Notes: generated by a model not told the origin, from the letters alone. A stretch of DNA of 64,000 nucleotides from Polydactylus sextarius (GCA_016801845.1 CM028921.1:11632275-11696274); one strand, 5' to 3'; shown: positions 22,261 to 34,869, numbered from the stretch's first letter. Program-made: numbers and translations.

Positions 22261-24085
22261 GGTTGGCTGCTCCATTTGTACAACTTGGCATATGACTGTC
22301 ACATACACGTATACAGAAATAGATGTTTTTATGTCTGTTTCTATTATTATGTTGGTGTAAATGTATGTAAAGTCTATGAAAAATTACCTGAATTGTCATC
22401 TAAAAAAACATATTCGGAGTGAACGAAAGTCTATCTGTCGAGAATTATTTTAGATGTCACCTGGTTAAAAAACAGTATATGTTAATGTGAAATGTCAAAA
22501 CAAAGTGTTAATATATATTAATTAACAAAAGCATTGGCATCGTTAAGAAAAGGAGAAAGCTTCAATAAACTCCTAACTGCAAAAATACAGCAGTGCAGTG
22601 AAAACGATAAGTGACACATATTCGATAAGATTGGAATCCAGTGCAAATAAGTCAATTCTGAATGCAGAATTACTCACAATACTATATATAATAAATGTGA
22701 GCTAAATATGCCGTTACTGCGCTCTTTTGTCAACCATAGAACATTTAATTAACTATAATGCATGCAGCTGAATTCTGAGTGGAAAAATCCCCATCTGTAT
22801 TTTTCAAAATGTTCATCTGTGTCTCTGTCTTTTCTTCCCGTGTTAAAAATGTTCTCGCATCACGACCCCGGTGCCATGGAAACCCCTCCGCTTCCTCTTA
22901 TGTAGGGGGCCATGCGAGCTCTCGCATCTCCTCTCCATCCATTCACTCACTCCTCTTTGTCTTCACACATATGAAAGTAAGCCCCACATTCTGTTTTCCT
23001 GTACACGGTTTAATTCGTTCATGACTTTACAAATCTTTTCAGTCACATGTTTTGTTAATTTGTCATGAAACCTGCCTACATTAGTACATGTGCTACTTCC
23101 CCTGAAAAAAAAAAAAAAAAAAAAAAAAAAGAATCATATTAGAGTAAAAGCTGCAAAGAAAAACAACACCGACAACAACATCAACAACAGCAACATCAAC
23201 AAAATAAGTGAGAAACAAAAATTTGTTTACAATTATTGTATATAATTCAGCTTTAAAACAAGATTAGCCAGCACGCTGTAAAGAGTATTGATATGACACA
23301 GTATAGTATGATATAGTTCACCAATGAGAAGGTCAGTAGAAAACAAAACAAAACACAAAAAAACAAAGCATTTTCATTGATTGATTGATTGATTTTTTTG
23401 TTTACATTCGTGAATGACTGGCACGCTGAGGCCTGGGTAATCACACAAGCTTCGATCAAAAACACCTTCACAACAATGTCAGAGCATGAAGACAACGCTG
23501 CGACACCCTCTTCTTTTCTTTACAGCATGTTTACCGCACGTCTCCAGCCTCCGGCCGCTCCTCCGTTGTCATGTGTGATATTTAGCTCAGCGTCTTAGTC
23601 AGGCTAGGTTAGGCTTCTGTCACTCACTCACTGAAATTTTGTTTAAATATTCAAAAAAGAAAAAAATCCATCTGCAACAGATAAACCAATCAGCTCACTA
23701 TTTTTTTTTCCCTCTAATCAATGTACATACTGCATATATATTATCTATGTATGCATCATTATCACTGCTCTGCTTATCCTCATCAGGAAAACATCAGGGA
23801 CTTCAAATCATCACCATATTCCCAACTCACTATAACGACACAGTTTTGGATGCTATACATCAAGTTGATTCATACACTACTACTCCACTTTGGCTATTGG
23901 AGGTTCTGTTCAGAGCAGCTGCTTCTAATTGATTAAATAACTCTCAAAATGGACACATTCCTTTATTATTAAAGAGAAACATGCCCCTTTCTACCTTAAA
24001 AAAGACAAACAGCACTGTTAGCTATTGCTAAGGCATTTCTTTTTTTCATTTTTTGTTTCATTTTTTGGTTTTTTAGAAAAAAAAA
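22261..24085. other. Convergent intergenic interval between slc1a2 and cd44
   Basis: No gene recognised. It contains a 28-base poly-A run near 23105, a short inverted repeat at 22912-22927 and several AATAAA motifs. It may partly belong to the 3' UTRs of the flanking genes. Confidence 0.5.
23105..23132. repeat. Poly-A run
   Basis: Nearly 30 A residues in the convergent interval. Confidence 0.9.
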
Positions 24086-24867
24086 AACAAAAAAAAACCT
24101 ATACTTTATTTACAGAGACCAAGAGAAAAAAAGGGACTCAAAGCTACATAAATTAAGGTGGTGACATCCCCTGGTTTTCTTGAAAATCGGTCAAAACCAA
24201 ACTCTGATCCACAGGTAACGCAAGAAATATATACAAGGTTACAACAACAACAAGCAAATGATTCAAATCAAAATGGATTGCATGAAAAACACCAGAAATG
24301 TTGTTATTTTTTTCACTCCATCTGCAGTATTTCAAATAAAATCACCCAGTTTTATTCTTTCAATTTAAATGTCCTATTTAGGCTGAAAGACCCTACATTA
24401 ACCAATCCTGTTAAAACAAGAGAGTAATCTGTAATCAATATGTTTCTTGCAAATTATAACACCTATCACCCCCCCCTCCCTTTAAAGCCAGCCTCATTGT
24501 CAACAAACAATGGAAACAAAACACACTCACACACCTTTCTGTTCACCAGTGCATGATACACCACATGTGATGCTCTTTGATTGACCAAGCAGTCGCTCCA
24601 ACCTTCTGTCATACCACACAAACAAAATGCTGAGCATGTTGGTTTCAAAACCCTGGTCTGACTGAAGCAGACCCAGTAAAACACTGCAGTTAGACTATCG
24701 TTCTAAACAAAACACATATAGACCCTCACTCAGCGTTCATTCACTTCTGATCAGCAAAACAGCTTACAACCCACTGTCTGGAGCCCCCCCGCCCCCTATC
24801 TGTCCACTCTCTCCACCATCTCCTCACTCGTTCCCTCCTGCCTTCAGACGCGCTCTAAGCTCCTGTC
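24086..24867 (-). other. cd44: Probable cd44 3' UTR
   Basis: Sequence between the cd44 stop and the first well-formed poly(A) signal. There is no coding content; a C-rich stretch near 24470 reads as G-rich on the cd44 strand. Confidence 0.45.
24105..24110 (-). promoter_or_regulatory. cd44: Candidate cd44 poly(A) signal
   Basis: AATAAA on the - strand, about 760 bp after the stop, followed at once by long T-rich tracts of the kind that serve as downstream elements. Confidence 0.45.
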
Positions 24868-25075
24868 TCACGCCAGCTGTTCTTTATCTGGTGACTCCTC
24901 TAATGTGATGACGGTGAACTCCTCCGTGTTGCCGTTCTCCTGGATCTTCTCCTTGTTCATCAGCGTCACCATCTCCTGCTCCCTCTCCTGAGTTTTGGAG
25001 CTGGATGCTGCCGCCGCCCCGTTCCCTTCATTGCTTTCTTTAGTGATTATCAGCGTCTTCCGTTTGCCGAACAAG
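24868..25075 (-). CDS. cd44: cd44 exon 8: cytoplasmic tail
   Basis: 69 codons with stop. It contains basic GKRKTLIITKE (ERM-binding region), then QEMVTLMNKE, and ends PDKEQLA rather than the human KIGV. The second palmitoylation Cys of human CD44 (C295 in RRRCGQ) has no counterpart. Confidence 0.94.
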
Positions 25076-28000
25076 CTGCAAATGAACATTTAGACACACT
25101 TATTATCATCATCAGAGATGGATTAGAACTCTGGAAAACAGGAGGATGGGGATGCTTGTGTCTTTAAAATGATGAAACACAAGCAGCACTTGAGGTCATA
25201 CCTTTTTCTATAGACAATAAGTGCACATACAACAAGAATTGCAGCGATTGCCACAAGCACCACAAGGATGATCAACCAGTCTGGAAGAGAAATAACAAGA
25301 GTTAAAAAAAAATCACCACAAATAATGAGTGTGCTTTATATATGTAGGTATGTATTTTCAAGATATATGTGAAGTAACATGGCTACTCACTGGATGAACT
25401 TGAATTTAGGTGCTGATTGTCAGAGGCAACAATAGTAGGTTCCAGTTCTTTGTCATTAGTTGATTGTGGAGCTTTATGTCAGTAAGACAAAAGTAAACAT
25501 AAAATCTCAGATAAATACTATTCTTCGACCCATTAAAACTATAAGCATGTTTAAAACATAAATCCACGTTTAGTATATTTTTGATATATTTGTGATAATT
25601 ATGCACATTTTCTTATCGTTGCAAGACACTGCAGTATACTTGAGATACTACAGCAACATCATAATATAAATATAAAAACACACACACACACACAGACAAA
25701 GTCTGAATATATTACAGTGACAATGATCCAGATTGTAACTCTTCCTTTGTGACCCAGTGATAGTGTTTTGTGACAAATGTGTGACTCCACAGCTCAGACT
25801 AACAACACAAGGGGGCGTCCTATGTTCCAAAATAACTATGCTCTTGAAGTAACTTCAGTCTTTCCAAAACCTGTTGCATTTGATGTTAGTATGCGGTGCT
25901 CTTTGACAGAACAAGAGCATTTTAAGTCCAAATTACCTCAAGAATAATATTTAAATTGGCAAGATAGCAGGAAACTGACAATATAATACATTCCAAAAGT
26001 TATTATGAACATGAATTAACACTTACTGTGTCAGATGGATTGTATTGTATGCTCCATCCAGTACAGTTTAATCACTTTAATCTTAAAACACACCTATTTT
26101 TGTGCCTTGATAAAGTATATTTGGTTGATTTTTGTACTTACACTCTGACACTGTTTTCCCACTTTCCTGCTCAGTTTTAGTGTGATATATGTGTGTTGAG
26201 TCAGTGGCTGTTGTGGTGCCTTCTGGTTGTCCCTCTTCGACACTTCCGGATCCCTCAAAGTCTTTAGAGGAATCCACTGTGGATGTGAACGTGAAACCTT
26301 GTCTGGTAATGTTGTTATCAGGTGATGGTGTGCTGCGACCATGGTCATTGTCAGGAATCTCCTCAGTTTGTGTGTCTGAGATAGGCTCTGACTCTCTCTC
26401 TAACTCCATCTTGTTATCTATAGGCAGCGGTGTGGTCAGAGCTGGTTGGAGAAGAGATACAGTCACACGTTACACATCTTATTCTGACAGGATCATCTGA
26501 ACATGTTATATATTCAAACACACAATGCTGAGCACTGTTATTCTCATTACACAAAACATTAGAATGTATAGTGATATATGGACAGAGACAGTAGATTTTC
26601 ACAGAAAAGATGAGTGCCTTACAGTCTTATTCTCAGCAATTGCTAATACAATCGTTCAGCATAATAAGAATGAAATAGTTGATACTAAATTATTCAACAG
26701 TGTCTCAGACAGTGGAGTCAGAGCCATTTTTAAAAGTTAGCACACTGCAGCTGGTACATAAATAACAAAATGAGTCACATCCTGCTTGATGAACTCGCTC
26801 CTCTATTTAGATTTTAAAGATTTAAAAACTTCTTTCTGGCTTAAAATAAATGGTAATTTATAGATTTATCTCATCTGATCAAAAATGGGTTTGGTTTCAC
26901 ATTAAAAACAAAACCAGAGAAACAGAGGAAAACTAATGTAACACCACTCAGAGCTGAGAAAATAATTTGGTAAAAGAATAAGCTGAATAAGATGAGGGTG
27001 AATGGGTGAATTATTCTTACTTGTGTTGTCTGAGGATATGTTTCTGACTCTAAACGTTTTGTTGCAGTCTATCTCGGGCGCAGCTGAAACATGGAGGAAG
27101 AGGATGTAGATGTTACCAGAAGGGAGAAGCAAATAACAACAGGTTTTAATGATGTAGACTGTGAATGAACTTAAGTAAGTGACTGTCTTCAGTGGATGTA
27201 ATCACCTTGTTCGTCATAGCAGTAGACATCATATTGGTCTTCGGGTTTTACATATGAAAGAACAATGAACCCAGTCATATTCTTTGCACAGTTGAAGTGA
27301 TGCGATTGTCTGAGGATGGCAGCGCTCCTGTTGTTCATCCAGCCATTCCTGAACGGACACAACAGTGTTATGATTACAAGACTTATTTTGACACAATTTG
27401 GAGACATTTGTTGATACAGAATGCAATCTGTCTCCGTGAAGCCATGTCTAAACATATGAGATCATAGTAATAACTGAACTAATTCATGCAACTCTGACAA
27501 GTAGACACAAACAGTGGAGGAACAGATGTTGGTTTACTTTGTTGAACATTTCCTTGACTTCTACAAGACAAGTACATACATGTTGTAAAATTAGAAGACC
27601 ATCTTCATACATTTCATGAAGAGTCAAGTTGCTATGGTGACCAAGTGCATTGAAAGTTGAAGTTGAATCATGGAACTATCAGTAAGAGCGTTTTTATATG
27701 ACATTTTAGAACCAAAGGAAAAGTGTCCAATCCGCAGTTTTTATCTTTAAATAAAAGTCATTTGAATAGTGATGAGGTCTGTGGTTAAAGAAACAACAAT
27801 TAATATAAATGACTTTTCTTTCACCTGCAGGTTTCCATGCCTTTTTCATAGGCCTCTTTAACTTGATCTGGACTTGCCAAGACGCTGTCCAGCTTCTGAC
27901 ACACCTTTTCAGCCATGGATAAGTTCAGGGAGTGACGTTGTGCTCCCTCGGCCGTAAATACTCTGGCATAGCTGCAATCACGAAAATTCACTATGCGGAA

Positions 28001-31000
28001 GAAGAGAGAAAAAAATATACAAGATGTTGAATGTCATCATCATTTTGATGAAATGAGATCTGGGCAGGAAAGAAGCCTGCAGATTTCAGAGTCTGTTAAA
28101 GTCTGAGTGTGACAGAAAAGTGATTCCTAACTAATACACTGAAGCCAAAATATAAAAGACTAAGTGAAGAATGCAAATAATGTGTGTGAAAGTTTCATTT
28201 CATTTACTTTTTGGGGGTAATGGGAAAATGTTGTTAAGTAAATCCACAATAAGCAGCGACAGAGATAGAACATGGCAAGAAAATACTTCTTTTGTTAAAG
28301 CACTACAGTAAGAACATGGATGCTGTGGTTCGTATAATGAAAATCATAATGTAGTGTTGATTCATGTAATTGCTCAATGAAATCAGTTTCAAGCAGCTGA
28401 AGGTTGATTCACAGGATTTGAAAGAGGAACTGATTATTTTCTTGTAGAGTTTTTTTTTTTTTTTTTTTTCAGAAATATTCAATTACTGATTACTGATGTA
28501 ACTGTGTGTGAATACTTTCACAACTGTAGAACATACAACAAGTAAAAAAGAAAAAGACAAAAAAAGCATTTGACAGTTTTGGGCTACATTCACTGACCTT
28601 TTTTTTTTTTTTTTTTTGTAATTTTGCAGTAACAGCAGTATTTTATTACTGTAAGAATCCATTATACATAGCTCACATAGCAACATTTGGGATATCTGAA
28701 ATCAGTAATGTTGACAAGCATATTTGGATTATCAAGCTGTTGTGTAAATCCTTGCCTAATATGAAATAGTTTTAGTGTCTCTTTCTAAATTAGACCTCAC
28801 CCATCCATCAGACATTCCCGAAGAATAGTTGTTTAATAGATTATTAGGTTGTTTGCGGTAACTGTCAAACTGCATTTTGTACACATCAGTAACACATCTG
28901 TGAAATGTTGTACAATAAAATCAACCATGAGAGCACAGTGTTGTTCCTTGGTTCGCATGGTTAAGGGAGAAACTTGGAATTTGCTTCATCGAAACATTGG
29001 CAGCTTTCCCACTAATTATGTATCGTTGACTTTGTCTCCAAAATGATTTTTATATTTTTTACATTATCATACTTTGAAAAAAAAAAAAAAACTGTATCAG
29101 AAGTTCTGTGGATGTTCATTAAAGGTTATTTTGAAAGATTTGTATCATTTTTTTTTTTTTTTTGGCAAAACTCAAAAATCTGGTTGGTGATTTCATGGGA
29201 CAGAAGTCGTGTTGAAAATCCATTATCAGTGTGCGTACACTGTAAAAAAAAAAAAAAAAAAAAAAAAAGATCAGATGCGTCAACTCTGGGGAAACACTGC
29301 ATGTACTTTTGACTGAAGTGCTAAGAACTGATGTGTGACAACATTTGGTTACCATCACAAACACAAACATCGCAGTCGAATGGGGATTTATTGAAATCTG
29401 TATGAACACAGAGGAAACCCATATTTGCATGGGTGTCTGTTTTCTGCTTGTTTAGACATGTTGCCATGGCAATGCACGAGTTGTGAAAGAGGTCTGCATC
29501 AGTCAGCTGCAACATCACTGTCAACATTCACTGTCAGTTCCTCCAATAGTTCCTCGTGCAGAAAATACGTAAACACTACAGTTACCTCTAGTGTGTTATT
29601 CTTGAACAAAGAACAAACAAGCAACTTTATTATTTCTATTATATTTCCATTAAAAGCTACTGAAGAAATCATGCTGCGGTACTAGAATACAATTTTAAAC
29701 TTTTCTTTTTCTTCTTCTGCTGTTATAGACAGATATAGATATTTTTTTATTTTATTTGCATTAAGAAAAACTCAAGGTAAACATGGAACGTAATATAATA
29801 TAAGACAATTAACTTTTAATCAACAGGACTACCACATCTAACACAAATCAAATCATCTCTTGTCTCTTGTTTTTTGCAGTGGTTTGTGTCGATTGTCATA
29901 GTTGATCACATTTCACTGTACAGTGTCAGCTTCAGGAATGTGCTTACAGTTCATCACATGGCATAAACTGTAAAAAGTGACACACTGTTCAGTTAGATGT
30001 GGTAAAATAAGGAAACGCACTGTAAAACAAGCAGCTGGACGCATTTCCCAGGCTGCATCCGGAAATCGAGTCTTGCTCAGCAGCATGCGAATGTTGAAAT
30101 TCTGCCATGAGAAATGAAGAACGCTCATTTTGCTTAAATGAAAACTCTTGCATGTTGCAGTTCTCCTCCACTATAATATCCTCTTTATACAGATAATCAG
30201 AAGTTCATAATTTAAAGGAAACTTTAAGATGTTGTCTGATTTGTGCCTGAATCGATTTACTTGTCATTTTGTGACCAGAACAAAAAAAAAGGTATGATAA
30301 AAAATAATTATAACAAAAAACTTCCCCTGGCTGCTGTGAGTAAACAGAGCACTAGCAGCAGCAGGAAGTTGAACTCTGTTGTCAGTAGAGACTTGTCAGA
30401 AGAGCAACAAGTGTCGTCGCCAGCTTGTGCTTTGTAAGGAAGTTTCAGTTCTTTTTTTTTTATCTCTATCTTCTCTCTCTCCCTGTCTCTTGTTCAGACA
30501 TACACCCAAAGAACACTTGCTGCCACATGGCACAGTGATGCTGTAAATGATGGGGCAAAAAAAAAAAAAAAAAAAAGGAAGACAAAGCCCCCGTCCTTGA
30601 AAACCTGCCCGCAGTGATCAAAGACAGCACATCGCACCATCAGTGAGCTGAAAAGCAGACTGACATGAGTCCGAGGTGTAATCATTAGTATGCGGAGGGA
30701 ACATTCATGGGTGTCTTTATACAGTGCTGAGGCCTGTGATGCCAAGCTCTTCCAAAAGCTCCATTGTCACCTAATGGAGTTGAAACCAAGGAGACTGAAA
30801 AGTCTGGCTGTACAGAATCTCAGAGAAACTGAGCTTTACTACAATTTCTTGCCAAAAAAAAAAAAAAACTCCAGCAGCTGTAGGAGTAATAGACAAACTT
30901 GACTCACTTCGCTTTCACTTCACCCTTCTCTGTGTCTCATCTTCTCTTGTTTTCTCTCATTACTCTCTGTTTGTCATCTCTATGCCAACAATAAAATACA

Positions 31001-31792
31001 AATTACCCCCCCGCACGAAGATACGCAAACACACAGCCAGGTCACAGACACACACTCATACAAACACACTTGGATAACTGCTGGACTGGTAACCTTTGTT
31101 GAGCCATGACGCAACATGGAGTCCAGCGAGACAATGATTGTGCTCAGTATCTTGTGGTTAAGATTAATAAAACAGAGCAGTGGCTTATGTTTAAACTGCT
31201 CATCTGCATGTTTCCCTTTGTTGTTGTTGTTCTTAGATTTATGTTTCTGAAGAATGTTCTTGCCATCAGTTCATTGTGATGCACAATCTCATGCTTCAAT
31301 AGAGGACACATCTTTTAGTCATAGTTTATCAGCTGGTTGGAAAGAGGTTTTTTTTTTTTTTTTACCATCTCTACCACAGTGTCACAGTGTCTTATCATTG
31401 AAGCAGTGATGGTGCTTCGTCAGCAGTCAGATCATTCACTCTTCTGGTCACAACAAAGATCCAGTGGTCAGTGAATCGGGTGAAACATGAGATCTGGTGC
31501 AAATATTTGTGGTGCACACACACGGACTCACAAACATCTGAAGGTCAAAAAGAATCTCACTTTCTTCACTTCACTCATTATAAACATTACATGTGCTCCT
31601 TCAGATAGAACAGGCAGATGTACTTTTTTCCTTGTTTTTTGCCTTTTGAGAAATATTGGACTTATTGTTTTCTTCTATTTTACAAAAATATTCAGTAGCT
31701 CCAAACAGATTATATGAGACAAGATAATTCAACCTCATATCTTCTTTTCAAACATTCATATTAGAAAAGAAAGCAGAATTTCAATGGAAATG

Positions 31793-31870
<78 letters not shown>

Positions 31871-34618
31871 CCACACAACCACACAAAACAACCAATAATT
31901 TCTTGCACTAAAGATAATTTTCCCTGGCTGCTTTTGTCAGGACCATTAGCAGTGTGATTTATTTCACCAAACAAAAAAGAATCCTGTTCATATATCTTCA
32001 TGAACATCTTTTCTGTGTTGTGTTAGTGTTTTTAGTGTTTTTAATAGTTTCTGTTTTAATAAAACTGTAATTTTGGCAGATGTGCATATTCACTTTGTTA
32101 GCTTAGTTTAGGACATAGGATTGAAAAAAATGTTGCCATTTTTTTTACATATGCGTCACATGTTCCTCCTGCTTCAAGTTGTCACGCTAAAGGCTTTAAA
32201 GGCTAAGCTAATCACCTGTGACTCTATCTGGAGCTGAACACTTAACATTTACCTCTAAAGATACTACACTATTCTTTTAATGCGACCTATTACAATGTAC
32301 ATTTACTCTCTTTGTTTTTAAAAAGAACGTATAGATCCACTGTAATCCTCCGCTGTTCCTAATAATACAAAACTGTTTGAAATAACTTATGCAGGAGAAT
32401 GTGTGTGTGCTCCTCTCCCTGAACCGTTTTCCCAAGGACACAAAGATCTTAGTGTATATGAGGAGGAAAAGTAGCCGGGTGGTGGTGGTGGTGAGGGGGG
32501 TTTGCATTTAGAGAGCGCGAAACTCATAAAAAGGTCTAAAAAGTAATTAGTAGGTTTTAAGAGCACACAAAGAGAAAGATAAAACCAAGAATTTGAAGAC
32601 CCATTAACCATTGAAGAGTCAGGTCATACAGTGTGAGGGAGGTTATACAACGTCTTGGTGCAGGGCCATTCAGCTTCAGGGTGGTTGGTGCATACAGGAG
32701 GGTACAGTGGTAGAGGAGGCATGCACGTGTGTGAGAGAGTCTCAGGTGGCAGGAGATGGTACTGAAAGCCTGTGCAGGGACAAGCCTTCTTTGTCAGGGC
32801 CCGGGCCCAGTCCACGGGGCCCCTGACCACCCCTCACCTTGAAACATGACACAGGCTCACGCAGGGGACTTGGTAATGCCAGGGAGGCAAATACGGCCAC
32901 ATTTGCAGGAAATCCCGTGGTCAGGTTGGCCTGAGTGCATGCATTTGAATTTGTGTGTGTGTGTTTGATAGAGAGATAGAGTTAGGAGAGAGTGATCCTC
33001 CGAGACAGGGTTTAGAATAAATGACTGTTTACACATGAAACCAGGAGATACCAACCAAGATACAGGAGCACTATGACTGCAAATCAGATAAAGTTACTGA
33101 GAAGTCTGGGTGTGTTAAGTGTTGAAAGTATACATATATATATATATATATATAAATATATATATAGTTTTCTTTTTTTTTATCATCTCAGCAGATATGA
33201 ACAGACAAATCAGAAGCTCTCACAGAAGAGTGATAAGTCCACAGTCTCATTGATCAACTGAATAATTTAAGTCATGAATTTGATTAATTTACAAATTAGT
33301 CTTTTATCACATTCCTTGCAGAGGTCATACAGTATAATAAGAATTTAATTGAAGAAGCTAATTTTAATGCCTCTGGAGCAGATTAAGTCACTACTGTGTA
33401 TGTCAGGGAACCAGTTAGCAGATGTTCTCAAATTGCTGTTTTTTTTTTTTCTTTCTCTAGACCGTTTTCATTGACCCATTCATGCTTACAGATGCCACTG
33501 GCAGACATCCAGACTGTATTGTAAAAAAAAAAACCTTCAGTAAATCTCATCTTGGTTTTCATGAAAGTCCACAAGTCCTGATCTTAATGATGTGCCTCAG
33601 GAAAAACACGGCTAGAGGTTTATAGTTCAAGGACGACGTCTGGATCAGTATGAGCAGCAACCACCGCAGGACACTTCTCACCAGACACCGTTTAGTCTCA
33701 GCGCTCAAACACACTCAAACACTCAACCCACCCACCCCCCTCTCTTTCTCATATACTGTGCCCAAACAGGCTGTCTAGGTAGTCTCTTATTTGCCTTTTT
33801 ATACTGGTCAAATTTATGGCTGGATGCTGATTGTTCTTTGGCACAGTGCCAGACAGACTCTTTGTGAGCAGTTCTACCATCACCTCCACTGGGAACATGC
33901 CTGACAAAACCTAGACCTGTTTGATTCAGTAACAACTTCACCTCCAGAGATTTATCGCTCCGAGCAACAAATCCAATCAAAATCATACACAGAGAGCACA
34001 TGTGAGACAGAGACAAAGACAAAAGAGGGAGACAGTGAAATGGGGAAAGGAACAGCGGTTGTTGAACATCCTTTGTGTCAGAGAATAAAGCATGAAGCGT
34101 GGCAGCACAGACTCCAGCTGTAGCAGCACAGAAAAAAAACAAAAACAAACAAAAATCAGAAAACTAAATCTCTATTTTTTCTTCTAACAGAACACAAGGG
34201 CTTCTGAAAGGTAGACTGACCGCAAAAAAAAAAAAAAAAAAAAAAGTGATAAATTAAGTTCACATCCCAGCGTGGAAATGCATGTGAGACAGAGAGAGTG
34301 AGCAGGAGCGCCTATCTCCTTTGTGTCTATCAGGAGTCTGAGACCGCCAGACGTAAGCCTGTCTGTGCTGGTGCAGCACGCGCTCTCTTGCCGGCATCTA
34401 CTCTTCCTTCCTACAAGCAGCAGCAGCAGCAGCAGAGCTCAGCCTCTTTCTTTTACTCTCTTCTCTTTACATGAACACTCAATTCAAATTCTAAGGAAGG
34501 AATAAACAAAACAAAACAAGCAATTCGTCTCATCCTAAAATCTGGCAACAAAGGAGGTTTTTTTTTTTTTTTTGCCAGACAGTCAGGTACAATTTAGGTA
34601 GAATCAATGAAGAAAACA

Positions 34619-34657
<39 letters not shown>

Positions 34658-34768
34658 AAAAAAACCCATGAACAAAGAACCATTCACAGTCTCCTCACCT
34701 TGAACTTCTTCTGCTGACCTGGTGGAGGCCAGTAATCCAAAGGTGACCCCCAACACAAGCGTCCACAT
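24868..34768 (-). CDS. cd44: CD44 antigen (hyaluronan receptor), complete
   Basis: Type I cell-surface glycoprotein that binds hyaluronan through an N-terminal Link module and couples to the cortical cytoskeleton. Exons in coding order: 34699-34768, 27825-27990, 27206-27348, 27021-27083, 26142-26441, 25391-25471, 25202-25280, 24868-25075. The predicted product is 369 residues; human standard CD44 is 361. Residues 1-19 form a signal peptide. The Link module (about 29-133) has six cysteines at 29, 54, 78, 99, 122 and 133, matching the human pattern. A Ser/Thr/acid-rich stem follows, then TM segment WLIILVVLVAIAAILVVCALIV. The tail has basic GKRKTLII (FERM-binding-like) and QEMVTLMNKE, the counterpart of human QEMVHLVNKE. 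LYVE1 shares the Link fold, but TM, tail and synteny all favour cd44. All internal stem exons are phase 1 on both sides, so they can be skipped without frame change. Confidence 0.95.
25202..25280 (-). CDS. cd44: cd44 exon 7: transmembrane segment
   Basis: Encodes NWLIILVVLVAIAAILV then VCALIVYRK. Human reads EWLIILASLLALALILAVC. The intramembrane Cys (human C286) is kept. Confidence 0.94.
25391..25471 (-). CDS. cd44: cd44 exon 6: membrane-proximal stem
   Basis: 81 nt, phase 1-1, encoding SPQSTNDKELEPTIVASDN and ending in a Ser run just before the TM exon. The acceptor ATAAAG has a weak pyrimidine tract, so inclusion may be regulated. Confidence 0.85.
26142..26441 (-). CDS. cd44: cd44 exon 5: 100-residue stem exon
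   Basis: Exactly 300 nt, phase 1-1, encoding an acidic, Ser/Thr-rich mucin-like stem. It carries sequon NIT and an acidic-flanked Ser-Gly motif, DFEGSGSVEEG, resembling a glycosaminoglycan attachment site. Sequence beyond composition is not alignable by eye to mammalian stem exons. Confidence 0.9.
27021..27083 (-). CDS. cd44: cd44 exon 4: end of Link module
   Basis: A 63-nt phase 1-1 exon encoding APEIDCNKTFRVRNISSDNT with the last Link cysteine (133) and sequons NKT and NIS. Human continues here with about 30 more residues of Link extension, including basic contacts; no equivalent exon was found in the 580 bp before the next exon. Confidence 0.9.
27206..27348 (-). CDS. cd44: cd44 exon 3: second half of Link module
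   Basis: Encodes NGWMNNRSAAILRQ through QYDVYCYDEQ with Cys 99 and 122. Human has RYGFIEGHVV at the junction; here the residue after R79 is Asn, not the hyaluronan-contact Tyr79. Sequon NMT matches human NNT. Phase 2 start, phase 1 end. Confidence 0.94.
27825..27990 (-). CDS. cd44: cd44 exon 2: first half of Link module
   Basis: Encodes VNFRDCSYARVF through YEKGMETCR with Cys 29, 54 and 78. It aligns with human CD44 exon 2 (DLNITCRFAGVF to FETCR). The hyaluronan-contact Arg41 is kept as R42, but Tyr42 is replaced by His43. Sequon NLS is present. Confidence 0.94.
29460..29473. promoter_or_regulatory. RFX X-box-like palindrome in cd44 intron 1
   Basis: GTTGCCATGGCAAT matches the X-box consensus at all but the last base. 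Confidence 0.4.
31793..31869. repeat. (CA)n microsatellite
   Basis: Uninterrupted CA repeat of about 38 units in cd44 intron 1, the longest pure dinucleotide run in the window. Confidence 0.97.
33129..33167. repeat. (TA)n microsatellite
   Basis: TA repeat with one extra A, in cd44 intron 1. Confidence 0.9.
34699..34768 (-). CDS. cd44: cd44 exon 1: signal peptide
   Basis: ATG begins MWTLVLGVTFGLLASTRSA, a hydrophobic core with an Ala-X-Ser-Ala-like cleavage region, then EEVQ. It ends in phase 1 at a GTGAGG donor and joins NFRDC in exon 2. Confidence 0.9.
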
Positions 34769-34869
34769 CCTGTGCAAAGCGTCTGGTGATGTCTGGGTAA
34801 GTATCTCGTAGTAAAGGTGTGTAACAGTTCTCCTGTGGTCCTGTCTTCTCTCTCTGCCAGGAGTGACGG

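Larger units (their letters stand above)
27991..34698 (-). other. cd44: cd44 intron 1
   Basis: 6.7 kb with no recognisable exon. It contains a 76-bp CA repeat at 31793-31869, an AT repeat near 33130, several poly-A/T runs, and an X-box-like site at 29460. Confidence 0.8.

Noticed and set aside
33723..34148. 141-codon open frame on the - strand, longest of its region
   Set aside because: Lies in cd44 intron 1 and has no recognisable domain; composition looks like translated non-coding DNA.
24868..34768. LYVE1 as the identity of the Link-module gene
   Set aside because: The Link module alone is ambiguous, but WLIIL TM, QEMVxLxNKE tail and the pdhx/slc1a2 neighbours are those of CD44.
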